Source: Tolypeutes matacus (Eukaryota; Chordata; Mammalia; Cingulata; Chlamyphoridae). Taken from it: a stretch of DNA of 64,000 nucleotides. Every line of letters begins with the position of its first letter. The first letter of the stretch is position 1. Positions 22,572-33,410 of the stretch are shown in pieces. A program made the position numbers and the translations under genes. The DNA is taken from contig JAKSZT010053881.1 of the NCBI GenBank assembly GCA_026826555.1, forward strand, positions 5,802,807 through 5,866,806. Reading direction: 5' to 3'. A model generated the notes under the pieces. The model was given only the letters and a program-made list of their open reading frames with translations, was not told where the DNA came from and made no database searches.

Positions 22572-23074
22572 TGTATTAGTCAGCCAAAGGGGTGCTAATA
22601 TGAAATACCAAAAATGGGTTGGTCTTTATAAAGGGTATTTATTTGGGGTAGAAGTCCACAGATACCAGGCCATAAAGCATTAAGTTTCTTCTCACCAAAG
22701 TTCATTGCCACATGTTGAAGCAAGACAGCTGCTGACGTTTGCCAGGGTTCCAGCTTTTTGTGTTCCTCTCTTCCCGGGGCTGCGTTTCTCTCTGGGCTTA
22801 GCTCTTCTGGTTCCTCCACAAGGTCAGCTATAGACTACCAGGCGAACGGCTCACTTCTCTTCTTCTGGGGCCTTTTTTCCAACATCAAAACTGCTTCTCA
22901 AAAAAACTGCTTCAACTTTGTTCTTTGCCTTGCCTTTTATATTCGATTCCCCACCCACCAAGGGGTGGGGCTCAATGCCCTACTGACATGGCCCAGATTA
23001 ACAGATCAGTTTACAAGCATGATCCAATTATATTTTTGGAATTCATAATTAAATCAAACTACCCAACTGCAACA
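22572..23074 (-). repeat. 5' LTR (type B) with TATA box
   Basis: Matches the 3' LTR. The minus strand carries TATAAAAG at 22934-22941 between a GC-rich block and the likely start site, so the LTR keeps a recognisable core promoter. Transcription would run antisense to PKN2. Confidence 0.92.
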
Positions 23075-23405
23075 CCCCTCATCCCAATATTTTGAAGCAA
23101 AATCCTGTTATCATATAATTTCACTCTATTTGGTACTTTTAAACTCTGCCTAGTTTTTTTTTGCTCAGCATTCATTCTTTGCTCATGTTTTCAAATTCTT
23201 ATTATTTCTTAATTTTTAACATTTATTTTATATTCTGTATCTAAATATTCCCTTAGCTTCTGAAAAACAATTTAACAGTTTAATTTACTTCAAACTTTTT
23301 TTTTTTTTTAGCCTATTAGACCATAGCATCCTTTATGGAAGGAAGAAGTCTAGCTCTTTTGTATTTCTCATAGTTAAAAATGTAGGCCTTGAACATTACT
23401 TTAAT
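23075..23405. other. PKN2 intron, nothing recognised
   Basis: T-rich sequence right of the provirus. No named element. Confidence 0.5.
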
Positions 23406-23505
23406 AATGCTGGTGATAAACCAAGCCTGATTTATTATATGACCATCTTGTATGGGAAATGACTGTAACTCTAGGTATCTTTGGTCAACCTTAAGAGATA
23501 TAGCA
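23406..23505 (+). repeat. Right arm of the 100-bp inverted duplication
   Basis: Begins AATGCTGGTGATAAACC and ends AAGAGATATAGCA, directly before the head of the dimeric SINE. It pairs with 19407-19506. Confidence 0.85.
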
Positions 23506-24000
23506 GGAGGCGCGGATGTGGCTTAAATGGTTGGGCATCCGTCTCCCATATGGAGGGACCTGGGTTTGACCCCAGAACCTCCCAGTAAAAATTTAAAAAA
23601 TTAAAATATAGAAGGCGCATGAGCCACCAGGCCCCACAAACAGCTGAGCCCCCGAGGCCCCGCACGCAGGTGTGCTGTCAGGTCCTGCCAAGCCATGCAG
23701 CAAGATGATGACCTAACAGAAGAGTGACACAAGGGAGAGCCAAGATAAGACGTGCTGAAAAAGCAGGAACTAAGGTGAAGGTGGCGCACGCTGTAGGACG
23801 ACTCATTCCCACATCAGTGGTTCCCAGGATCAAATCCTGGTGAAGATAGGCAGAGACGGATGAGAAGAGAGGGCAGGAAACAGACACAGAGAATTGCCCG
23901 GCAAATGGACACAAAAACAGCAAAACCCGTGGGGGGGGAGGCGCTAAAAATGGATATAAATAAATAAATAAATCTTTAAAAAAAAAAAAAAAAAAAAAAC
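23506..24000 (+). mobile_element. Dimeric DAS-type SINE
   Basis: Head 1 with gcggatgtggcttaaatgg and box B-like gggtttgacccc; linker with a few 'ccaggcccc' units; head 2 (gtggcgcacgctgtagg, aggatcaaatcc); then a tail with (AAAT)n and 'aaatctttaaaaa'. The A-run at its 3' end joins directly to an L1 3' UTR at 24001. Confidence 0.9.
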
Positions 24001-24225
24001 TGTATGGTGCAGCATGTAAACCATAATGTAAACTATAGACTTTGGTTAGTAACAATGCTTCAATATTGGTTCATCAGTTGTTACAAATGTACCACACTAA
24101 TGTAAAATGTTATTAATATGGGAAAATGTGGGAGGGAGAGGGGTGGGACATATGGGAATCCCCTATACATTCAATGTAACTTTTTGTAATCTAAAACTTC
24201 TTTTAAAATAAAGTTTATTATATGA
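24001..24225 (+). mobile_element. Short L1 3' UTR end
   Basis: Same 3' terminal text as 49640-49880 and the reverse of 8239-8470: 'gtaccacactaat', 'gggaaaatgtggga', 'catatgggaatcccctata', 'ttttgtaatctaaa'. It starts abruptly at the SINE's A-run and ends in an AATAAA-containing A-rich tail. Confidence 0.75.
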
Positions 24226-24959
24226 TATGAAAGAGAAAAAAAGAAAGGGAATTTGGATTGGTGTGAGGAAAAGAGTAGTAGGAAATCTTATCTAACAATA
24301 TAGGTTTTGGTTGGGGAATCAGATGTAAGATTAGAAATAGGAACTATATATAATATATATGTAAAGGTGCAGAAGCGGAAATGTATATATAATAGGTTTG
24401 GACTAATAAGACTGGAATTTTTTTATGGGGTATGAATTGAGATGGGAAGCACTTGAAATTATCTATTATAGCATAACTATTATTGTACTTCATAGTTTCT
24501 ATCATGATTGTTTACTTTCTCTTTCCCTATAAAGAGAGCAGAGTTACCCACATTTATATCAGGCACACTCTTCAAGCAGAGATCATGGTTTTATATTCTT
24601 CATTGTCTTAGTCTCCCACCTGTCTCTGTGTTTCTCAAGCTCCCTAAAGATCCCAAAGTTCCCCTCTTTTTATCACATTTGTTCCAATGAGAGAATCACC
24701 CTCATTGGACTACTGAACTGAAAACATGTATTACTATTTCCTGAGGTGGTTGTTTTCTCTTTGCTCCCAGTGGATTCCAGAATCCTACTTTCCATGTCCT
24801 ACTCTGCCCAGGTAGCTGTGAACTTAAATTACTGGACTCTGGCTTCCAATGAGAGGCACTATCAGGAGATCAGAGGGCCTTGTCTTGGTTTTCACAGTGG
24901 TATTTTTGCATGGCTACATCTCCTATTGGGAAGTCTCATGAGTTTACTTATCTTATTTA
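24226..24959. other. PKN2 intron, nothing recognised
   Basis: AT-rich sequence without a clear repeat family. Confidence 0.5.
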
Positions 24960-25397
24960 GTTCATATTAGTGAGAACATACAATATTTCTTCTTTTGTGT
25001 CTGTCTTGTTTCACTCAACATAATGTCCTTGAGGTTCATCCATATCGTCATATGGGTCCCAATTTCATTTATTTGTATAGCTGAATAGTACTCCCATCGT
25101 AGTATATACCACATTTTGTTTATCCGTTCATTGGTTGATAGATACCTGGGTTGTTTCCATGTTTTAGCAACTGTGAACAATGTCACTATGAACATTGGTG
25201 TACAAATGTCTGTTTGCATCCTTGCTCTCAGTTCTTCTGAATGTATTTCTAGTAGTGGGAGTGCTGCATTGTATGGCAGTTCTATATTTAGCTTCCTGAG
25301 GAACCACTAAAATGTCTTACACAGAGGCTGCACCATTTTACATTCCCACCAGCACTAAAGGAGTGTTTCCATTTTTTCCACATCCTCTCCAGCTCTT

Positions 25398-25448
25398 GTA
25401 GTTGTTTTTTTTTTTTTTTTTTTTTGGGGGGGGGGGGGGGGGGCGGGG
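25398..25448. repeat. Poly(T)/poly(G) tract
   Basis: About 20 T followed by about 18 G with one interruption, inside the L1. The exact length is unreliable in most assemblies. Confidence 0.9.
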
Positions 25449-26569
25449 TTTGGTTTTTTGTTTTTTAAATAAAGGCCATTCTATAAGGCATGAAATCTCT
25501 CATTGTAATTTTAATCTGCATTTCTCTCATAGCTAGTGATGTTGAGTGTTTTTTCATGTGCTTTTTTGCCATTTGTATTTCTTCTTTGGAAAAATTTCTG
25601 TTCAAGTCTTTTGGCCATTTTTTAATTGGGTTGCTGGTCTTTGTATCATTGAGCTATGATGGCCACTTTATATAACATGGAGATCAGGCACATGTTGGGT
25701 ATGTGGTTTTTGAAAATTTTCTCACAATGAGTAGGATGCTTTTTCACCTTCTTAACAAAGTCATTTGTTTAATTTTGAGAAGGTCCCATTTATCTATTTT
25801 TTTTTCTTTCATTGCTCATGTTTTGGGTGTAAGACTTAAGAAACTACTACCTACCACAGGATCTTGAAGATGTATCCCTACATTTTCTTCTAGGAGTTTT
25901 ATGGTTGTCACTTTTATATTTAGGTTCTTGTTAAGTTTTGAGTTAATTTTTATATAAGGTGTGAGGTAAGGGTTCTCTTTCTTTCTTTTAGATATGGATA
26001 TCCAGTTCTTCCAGCACCATTTGTTAAATAGACTGTTCTGACCCAGCTGTGGGTAGGTTTTGATAGCCTTGTCAAAAATCACTGACTATGTATGTGGGGG
26101 TCTATAATGTCAGGAAGTAAGTGGAAAAGTTTGTTCTTTTTTAAGACAGTTTTGGCTATTTGAGGCCCCTTACTCCTTCCAAATAAGTTAGATAATTGGC
26201 TTTTCCATTTGTTTAAAAAAAATTTTTTTTAAAAGACTTGTAATTTTGGGGGGATTGCCTTGAATCTGTAAGTCAGTTTATATAGAATTGACATCTTAAT
26301 GATATTTAGTCTTCCAATCCATGAACACAGAATGTCCTTTCATTTAATTAGGTCTTATTTGGTTTCTTTTAGCAATGTTCTGTAGTTTTATAAATACAGA
26401 TCCTTGGTTAAGTTTATTCCTAGATACTTGATTCTTTTAGTTGCTGTCATAAATGGAATTTTTTTTCTGACTTCCTCTTCAGATTGCTCATTAGTAGTGT
26501 ATAGAAACACTACTGATTTTTGTGTTAATCTTGTATCCTGCCACTTTGCTGAACTCATCTATTAGTTCT

Positions 26570-26790
26570 AGTAGCTTTGTGTGGATTTTTCAGGATTTTC
26601 TAAGTATAGGATTATATCATCTGCAAATAGCGGAAGTTTTACTTCTTCCTTTCCTATTTCTGTTTCTTGCCGAATTGCTCTAGCTAGAACTTCTAGCACA
26701 ATGTTTACTAACAGTGGTGACAGTGGGTATCCTTGTCTTGTTCCCGATCTCAGCAGGAAAGCTTTCAGTCTTTCACAATTGTGTACAATG
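26570..26790 (-). pseudogene. L1 ORF2 reverse transcriptase remnant with FADD motif
   Basis: The minus strand reads [18 protein letters not shown] around 26648-26595, the RT catalytic FADD box, preceded by [21 protein letters not shown] text. It marks the polymerase core of the L1; frame breaks on both sides make it non-functional. Confidence 0.85.
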
Positions 26791-27028
26791 TTAGCTGTGG
26801 TTTTTCATATATACACTTAAACATTTCAAGAAAGTTTCCTTCTATTCCTATATTTCAGATTGTTTTTATCAAGAAAGCCAAATGCCTTTTCTGCATCAAT
26901 CAAGATGATCATGTGATTTTTCTTCTTCAATTTATTAATGTGGTATATTACACTAATTGATTTTCTTGTGTGGAACCACCCTTGCATACCTGTGATAAAA
27001 CCCACTTGATCGTGGTGTATAATTCTTT

Positions 27029-27229
27029 TTTTTTTTTTTTTTTTTTTAATTATTTATTTATTTATTTATTTTTATTTATTCATTTATCACCCTTGCTGCC
27101 TGTACTCGCCGGGTCAGCCAACCATGCCGTGCGGGCGGGCCTGCCCTCACCAGGAGGCCCTGGGAACCGAACCCAGGGCCTCCCATATGGTAAACGGGAG
27201 CCCTACTGATTGAGCCACAGCCGCTTCCC
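27029..27229 (-). mobile_element. DAS-type SINE in L1 ORF2
   Basis: Poly(T), (ATTT)n, GC-rich body and reverse-complement tRNA-like head nearly identical to 19967-20136. Target copies GGTGTATAATTCTTT (27014-27028) and GGTGTATCATTCTTT (27230-27244). Confidence 0.95.
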
Positions 27230-27599
27230 GGTGTATCATTCTTTAATGTGCTTTTAGATTTGGTTAGCTAGTATTTTGTTGTGCATTTTTGCATCTATGT
27301 TCATCAGAGGAATTGATCTGTAATTTTATTTTATTTTATTTTTTTTTGTACAACCTCTGTCTGGCTTTGTTATATAGGGTGCCATTGACGCCATAGAATG
27401 AGTTATGTAGTGTTCTCTTCTGTTCAGTTTTTTGGAAGATTGGTATTAGATCTTCTTTGAATGCTAGGCAGACTTCACCTATGAAGCTATCTGATCCTGG
27501 GCTTTTCATTTTGGGAGGGTTTTTGATGACTGTTTCAATCTCATTACTTGTGATTGGTTTGTTGATGTCTTCTATTTCTTCTAGGGATTAGTAAGAAAA

Positions 27600-28570
27600 G
27601 GTTGGTAAGTTTTGGTCATTATTCACTCATATTTTTTCTGCCCCTTTTCTCTTCTCTTCTCCTTCTGGGACACCTATAACATGTATGTTTGTGCTTTTCA
27701 TGTTATCATTCAATTCCCTGAGACCCTGTTCCATTTTTTCCACTTTTTTCTCTTTCTGTTCTGTATTTTCAAGTTCACATGCTCTGTTCTCCAGCTCTCC
27801 TATTCTCAACCAATTCAAATCTGCTATTATATGCCTCTAATGTATTTTTTTTTTTTTTTTTTTTTTTAAGATTTATTTATTTACTTTATCCATTTTAACT
27901 GCCCCCCTTCCCCATTTGCTGTTTTGTGTCCACTCACTGGGCAATTCTCTGTGTCTGTTTCCTGCCATCTCTTCTCCTCCTCCTCCAGTCTTCACCAGGA
28001 TTCGATCCTGGAGACCTCCAATGTAGGAGAGAGGTGTTCTGCTACCTGCGCCACCTTGGTTCCTGGCTTTCAGAGCTTTCAGAGCATCTCATCTTGTCTC
28101 TCCCCTGCGTCTCTCTCCTGTTATGTCATCATATTGCTGGATGGCTCCCGGGGCCTGGCAGCTCACCGGCACACAGAGCCTGGCAGCCCATGTGCCTTCT
28201 ATATATATATATTTTTTTTTTATTTTACCGGGAAGTCCCAGAGATCGAACCCAGGTCCCTCCATATGGCAGACGGCCGCCCAACAATTTGAGCCACATCC
28301 GCCCCCCTCTAATGTATTTTTAATCTCATCCATTGTGTCTTTCATTCTTGTAAGCTCTGTTACTTTTCTTTGCAGGCTTTCAAATTGTTCTTTATGCTCT
28401 TGCAGTATCTTCTTAATATCCTTTATCTCTTTTAGGAAATTTGTGTCAATGTCATTGATTAGTTGTCTTAAATCCTGTTTCTTGTCAGGATTTTTTATTA
28501 GATCCTTTGGCTGGGCCATATATTCCTGTTTCTTAGTATGGCTTGTAATTATTTGCTGATGTCTAGGCAT
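27600..28570 (-). pseudogene. L1 ORF1 remnant (split by a SINE)
   Basis: ATG at 28570 opens a frame of Lys/Glu/Gln-rich coiled-coil character (TNFLKEIKDIKKILQEHKEQ). After the SINE it continues as the conserved ORF1 core (RIGELENRACELENTEQ, NIHVIGVPEGEE). The SINE and stops disrupt it. Confidence 0.8.
27850..28306 (-). mobile_element. Dimeric DAS-type SINE in L1 ORF1
   Basis: Minus strand: head 1 near 28306-28215, a short linker, head 2 near 28065-27990, A-rich tail to 27850. Perfect target copies CTCTAATGTATTTTT at 27835-27849 and 28307-28321. Confidence 0.95.
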
Positions 28571-29478
28571 CTGATTATATTGGTGAATTTACTCTGATGG
28601 TTGATTTCTCCCTCTTGCCTAATGGTTTTGTTTCATGTCTCTTATTTGATTTTTGGTTCAACTTATTTTAAATCTTTAAGATTGTACCACTTAAGTTATC
28701 AAAACAGGGCCAGGCATCCACTACTGGGGCACAGACCAGATCAATGGAGCCTGGGACATGAGACACTATAAAAATCATTTTTACTTCTTACAGTTTCCCA
28801 GGTGCCAGCAGGTGGCACTCTTTGGTGAACCTTTCGATGGATGTATGTCTTTTTTTTTTTTTTTTTTTAACTTTATTTTGTACATTTAATAATTGAAAAT
28901 ATAAACAATTAAAAACTGAAAAGTAAACACAGATGAATAAATATATACATTTCTCAATTAAATGTAATGGATACATATAAATTTTTTTTTTTCAATCAAA
29001 CAATATATTACACAATATATTTGGTTCATAGTAACGTACTCATACAATATTTGTCCTTTTGTGTCTGGCTTGCTTCATTCAACATAAGGTCCTCCATGTT
29101 CATCCATGTTGCCATATGCTTTATGACTTCATTTCTTCTTACAGCTGCATAATATTCTATCGTGTGAATAGACCACAGTTTGTTTATTCATTCATCTGTT
29201 GATGGACACCTGGGTTGTTTCCAACTTTTGGCAGTGGTGAATAATGTTGCTATGAACATCGGTGTGCAGGTGTCTGTTTGTGTCACTGTTCTCAGTTCTT
29301 CTGGGTATATACCTAGTAGTGGTGTTGCAGGGTCACATGGCAAGTCTATATTCAACTTCTTTAGGAACTGCCAAACAGTCCTCCATAGTAGTTGTACCAT
29401 CCTGCATTCCCACCAACAGTGAAGAAGTGTTCCTATCTCTCCACATCCTCTCCAACACTTGTAGTTCTCTGTCTTTTT

Positions 29479-30995
29479 TTTTTTAGGATTTTACTTAATT
29501 TTAATTGACATTTTGCTCAAAAGCACAGCAGTGAACATCTCAGTGGCTCAATGTTATAAGATTACATCTTGACATCAAACAGAATCTCACACCAGTTATT
29601 TCACATTAAGAACAGGTTATTAATAAACAACTCTGTGCTTTAATGGAGCACAAGATAAGCATTTTAATTTAGTAAGAAACAAAATTAAATATAGCACCTT
29701 TAAAATAAATAATGGCAACCACTTTGTTAGAAGTACAAAAGTATCATCTCAATTGGGGAGAAAATCCAGTTCGCCAACAGTGCAAAGTAACAGCAGCATT
29801 TTGCAAGTTGAAATTAGATTTGTGTAAACACACACACAAACCTGCTACCTGCCATGTATGGTGAATACATACTTCCCTTGGCTGAGCCCTCCCCACCCAG
29901 GGTTGAAAGGCCCTCCTGCTCAGTCTCTTTAGACTCAAAATCTGAAAAGCTACTACCATTTTTAGGCTGTGGGTCGGAAAGACTTAAGTATATAGTACAA
30001 GGGAGGTCTGTGTGTTTGAGCAGAATGGGATTCTTTTACAGATGGGCTAACTAGTAACATTTCCAGTGCAACCCCAGAGCTTTCCAGCCCCAGGGTGCAC
30101 ATGGCAACACCATCTACCCTGACTTCTACAGGGAGGCATCTGATATATAGCCCAGGCCAGAGCAGGATGCAGCGGGTGAGGGAGGAATGAAGGCCTAAGT
30201 TCTCCAGAGCTGACACTGATGGCAACCAGAGCATTCTAAATCAACTGAGTATAATTAAAAGTATTTGTTATCCTTACCCCGTTGTGACCGAATGAGTCTT
30301 AAGGACTCATGAATCTCATTCATGAGATTTGATTGGTGTAAAATTAATCGAATCTCATTCATAAGGAGAGAATCTCTACAGGTTAAGTCTTCCTCCTCTT
30401 AATATTTTCAAACATTAATTATTAGTCCTTTCCAGTGTGGTTTTTACAGACACTCACAAGGTTTCCCACATTCCCATGTTTTCTTTCTCCTAAGTACTTC
30501 ATCTTTACACTGAACCTTGGAGCTTCCGTTCTTACTTTTAACAAGTACAGCCAGACATAAAAAGAAACAATGAAAAGCAGACCCTCTGGCCAATTCTTTG
30601 CATTACAGTGTTAGGAAAAAAATAATTACTAGATGTTTTTTTCTAAACATTAGTTTACCAACTGTCCAGACTAAAGGTCATTTTTCAAGCAGGAGAGTTC
30701 TCATTCCAACTTCTCCACTGGCCAATGTGCAACACAACTTATCTTGTTCCCAAATACTTGCAGAAAAACACTGCTCGAGTGTCACCGACGCCGAATGGGC
30801 TTGTAGACACAAAATGCCAGAAGGATCACGGTCACCAGCAGGATGCTGAAAATGGTTCCCATCAACACCAGGTTCTGCCCGCGCAGCACCGCATACGGTC
30901 GGCTCCGCTCCGGCGGCTCCACCGGGCTCGGGGCCTCCGCTTGCCCCATTAGGAGGCCGCAAAGGCCGAACCACAGCCACCGCCACTCCGGAAGC
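29479..30995 (-). pseudogene. Processed retrocopy of a small membrane protein mRNA
   Basis: Minus strand, intronless, about 1.5 kb: a very GC-rich 5' end (short 5' UTR), the 55-codon frame at 30949-30782, a 1.3 kb 3' UTR, and a poly(A) read as T's at 29474-29484. Target copies CTCTGTCTTTTT occur at 29467-29478 and 30996-31007, and the L1 text resumes on both sides. These are the marks of L1-mediated retroposition. The parent gene is not recognised. Confidence 0.88.
30782..30949 (-). CDS. Open 55-codon frame in the retrocopy, single-pass membrane microprotein
   Basis: ATG at 30949, TGA at 30784-30782. The order is a short Pro/Glu-rich N-terminus ([20 protein letters not shown]), a linker VLRGQNLV, one hydrophobic helix ([20 protein letters not shown]) and a basic end YKPIRRR. 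This is the layout of a small type III/tail-type integral membrane protein with a positive cytoplasmic end. I cannot name the family. The frame is intact despite retroposition, so it may be a young pseudogene or a retrogene. No promoter of its own is visible except the CpG-rich 5' end. Confidence 0.65.
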   Translation of the reverse strand: MGQAEAPSPVEPPERSRPYAVLRGQNLVLMGTIFSILLVTVILLAFCVYKPIRRR

Positions 30996-31616
30996 CTCTG
31001 TCTTTTTAATAATGGCCATTCTGATAGGTGTGAAATGATATCTCATTGTAGTTTTGATTTGCATTTTGCTAATCATGAGTGATGTTGAGCATTTCTTCAT
31101 GTGTTTTTTTGCCATTTGTATTTCTTCTTCGGAGAAATGTCTATTCAAGTCTTTGGCCCATTTTTTAATTGGGTCATTTGTCTTTTTATTGTTTAGTTGT
31201 AAGGATGTATGTCTTTTAACCTCCACTCACTTGTGGCTCTGGTCTGGCCAGAGCTGAGATTCAGACTCACCAAAGAGAAACCACTTTCTACCCTCCCCCA
31301 CAACCTTCCTCTTCCCAGAGAGGAACGTCTTCGTTTCCCTCTCAGTTGGCTGTAGTGAGCCAGGGGTCTTACCCAGACTTTTCAGCTTGGGGGTGGGGGA
31401 TGGGTGCTGTTTCCTGCCAGAGGGTATAGTAACTCACAGTTTTCATTTCAACTGGTTTTCACTTCAGCCTCTTCGTCTCTCCCTCCTCGATGGTGTACAG
31501 CACTCTCTTGGTCTTCAGACTCCCAAAGCAGCTCCCTCAGACAGCTTTTTGTCCTTCCTCTGTTGTTTTTGTCAGAGAGTTGAGCCCTGTCACCCTACTT
31601 CAACGCCATCTTCCCA

Positions 31617-33240
31617 GAAGTCTCTGTTATTGCTTTCTAAAATTTATTTATTTTTTATTGTGATAAAATACATAACATAAAAATCACTTTAACTATTTTA
31701 AGTGGACAATTCTTTGACATTAAGTACATTGTCAGTACTGTGTAACTTTCACCACTATTTCCACCCTATTTTCATCATTTTAAACCAAAACTCATATCGT
31801 TGAGCAATAACAACCCATTCCCCTTCCCATTACCTTTGGTAACCACTATTCTGTTTTCTATCTAAGTGTTATCCTAAGTATTTCATATAAGAGAAACCAT
31901 ACAATATTTTCCTTTTGTGTCTGGCTTATTTCACTCAACACGCCTTCAGTGTTCATCCACATTGTGTTATGTACCAGTGCTTCATTATTTTTATGGTTGA
32001 ATAATATTCCATTGTATGGATATACCACATTTTGTTTATCCAGTTATCTGTTGATGGACACTTGGGTTCCTTCCACCTTTTGGCTATTGTGAATAATGCT
32101 GCAATGAACATTGGTATACAAATGTCTGTCTGAGTCTCTGCTTTCAATTCTTTTGGGTATATACCTAAGAGTGTATGTATTAGTCGGCCAAAGGATTGCT
32201 GATGCAAAGTACTAGAATCTGTTGGCTTTTATAAAGGGTATTTATGTGGGGTAAAAGCTTACAGTTACAAGGCCCTAAAGAGTCCAAGTCAGGGTTATTT
32301 CCTTACCAAACTCTGTCGCCATGTGTTGAAGCAAGATGGCAGGTGATTTCTGCGAGGGTTTAGCCTTCCTTTTCCCTCTTAAGGCTGATCTCAGCTGTAG
32401 GCTGGAGGGCTTGTTTCTCTTCCTGGGGCTCAGCTGCTCTGTTCTTTTCACAATATCAGCTGTGAACTATCAGGTGAATGGCTCATCTCTCTTCCAGGGG
32501 CTGCAGGATCCTCTTCCATGTCTATGGAGTGCCCTTCCTCTTTTCTCGCATATCTGCTTCAATGTTTCTCCTTGATGGAGTGTCTTTTTATATAGCCCAC
32601 AAAGGGGGTGGGGACTCAAACTGAGTTGCCCTAAATACATGGTCAAATAAAAGCCCTAACATAATTTAATCAAATTTAATCAAAGGCTTCTCCACTGAAT
32701 CTAATACAATCAAAGGGTATCACGCCCAGAGGAACACACCAGTTTACAAACATAATCTCTATCTCTTTTTAGAATTCATAAATAATATCAAACTACCACA
32801 GTGGAATTGCCGGATCATATGGTAATTCTACATTTAAATTTCTGATGAACCGCTAAACTTTGTTTCCACAAAGGCTGCACCATTTTATATTTCCCACCAA
32901 CAATGTACGAGGGTTCCTATTTCTCCACATCCTTACCAGCACTTACTCTTTTCTATTTTTTTTTTAACAATACCCATCCTAGTGGGTATGAATTAGTATC
33001 TCATAATAGTTTTGATTTGCATAGATAATGATATTGGGCATCTCTTCTTATACTTATTGGCTATTTGAATATCATCTTTGGAGAAATGTCTATTCAAATC
33101 TTGGCCCATTTTTTAATTTAGCTGTTTGTTATTTTTTTGTTGAACTGTAAGAGTTCTCTATATTCTGGATATTAAGCCCTTATCAGATAACTAGTTTTCA
33201 TATATTTTATCCCATTCTGTAGGTTGTCTTTTCACTTTGA
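31617..33240 (-). mobile_element. Old L1 (L1M-like) 3' part, antisense, split by a solo LTR
   Basis: Starts with the reverse 3' UTR text 'gataaaatacataacataaaaat...aagtggacaattc' and continues into the ORF2 C-terminus on the minus strand (MFIAALFTIAKRWKEPKCPS). It resumes after the LTR ('gtggaattgccggatcatatggta') and ends near 33240. Confidence 0.8.
32176..32800 (-). mobile_element. Solo LTR (type B, older subfamily)
   Basis: + strand TGTATTAGTCGGCCAAAGG to AAACTACCACA, homologous to the type B provirus LTR with a longer 3' part. 5-bp target copies GTGTA and GTGGA flank it, and the L1 text reads straight across once it is removed. A TATA-like tatataaaaaga lies near 32588-32599 on the minus strand. 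Confidence 0.9.
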
Positions 33241-33410
33241 GGCAACCACCAGGGGTCTTTTAGCAATAGCACAGTAAGTGATGCCACATGGATAAGGGTA
33301 ATCCAAATGATTGAATTTATGAGAGGGAAAGTTTCTGTGGTCCTTCATCTGAATACAGAACTAAGAACAGTTCTCAGTTGTGTATTCTTTATGTAAAAAG
33401 AATACCTTAG

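Larger units (their letters stand above)
20636..23074 (-). mobile_element. Young gag-only ERV-L/MaLR-like provirus (LTR type B)
   Basis: Two LTRs in direct repeat (3' LTR 20636-21161, 526 bp; 5' LTR 22572-23074, 503 bp) enclose 1,410 bases. LTR ends are TGTTGCAG and ACTAATACA (minus strand). A perfect tRNA-Leu-type primer site lies five bases inside the 5' LTR, and a purine tract AGAGGGTGGAG abuts the 3' LTR. Flanks CCCCC/CCCCT suggest a 5-bp target duplication. The internal region has one open 358-codon frame and no pol or env, so it would need enzymes in trans. Confidence 0.93.
28854..31202 (-). mobile_element. 5'-truncated L1 (ORF2 C-terminus and 3' end) nested in the older L1
   Basis: Target copies GGATGTATGTCTTTT at 28839-28853 and 31203-31217 delimit it. 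The minus strand encodes the ORF2 C-terminus ([20 protein letters not shown]; later MFIATLFTTAKSWKQP), then a short 3' UTR and poly(A) on the left. It is itself split by the retrocopy at 29479-30995. Confidence 0.9.
24960..31616 (-). mobile_element. Internally deleted L1 with 5' end preserved, hosting later insertions
   Basis: Minus strand, read from 31616: a 5' UTR starting GGGAAGATGGCGTTGAAG; an ORF1 start at 28570 (coiled-coil-like, LKEIKDIKKILQEHKEQFES) continuing after a SINE to the ORF1 core (ENRACELENTEQ, MKSTNIHVIGVPEGEE); then a jump to the RT part of ORF2 and its C-terminus at 25219-24960 (MFIVTLFTVAKTWKQP). The endonuclease is missing. Insertions are the SINE at 27029, the SINE at 27850 and a nested L1 at 28854. 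It is a dead copy with many stops. Confidence 0.85.
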
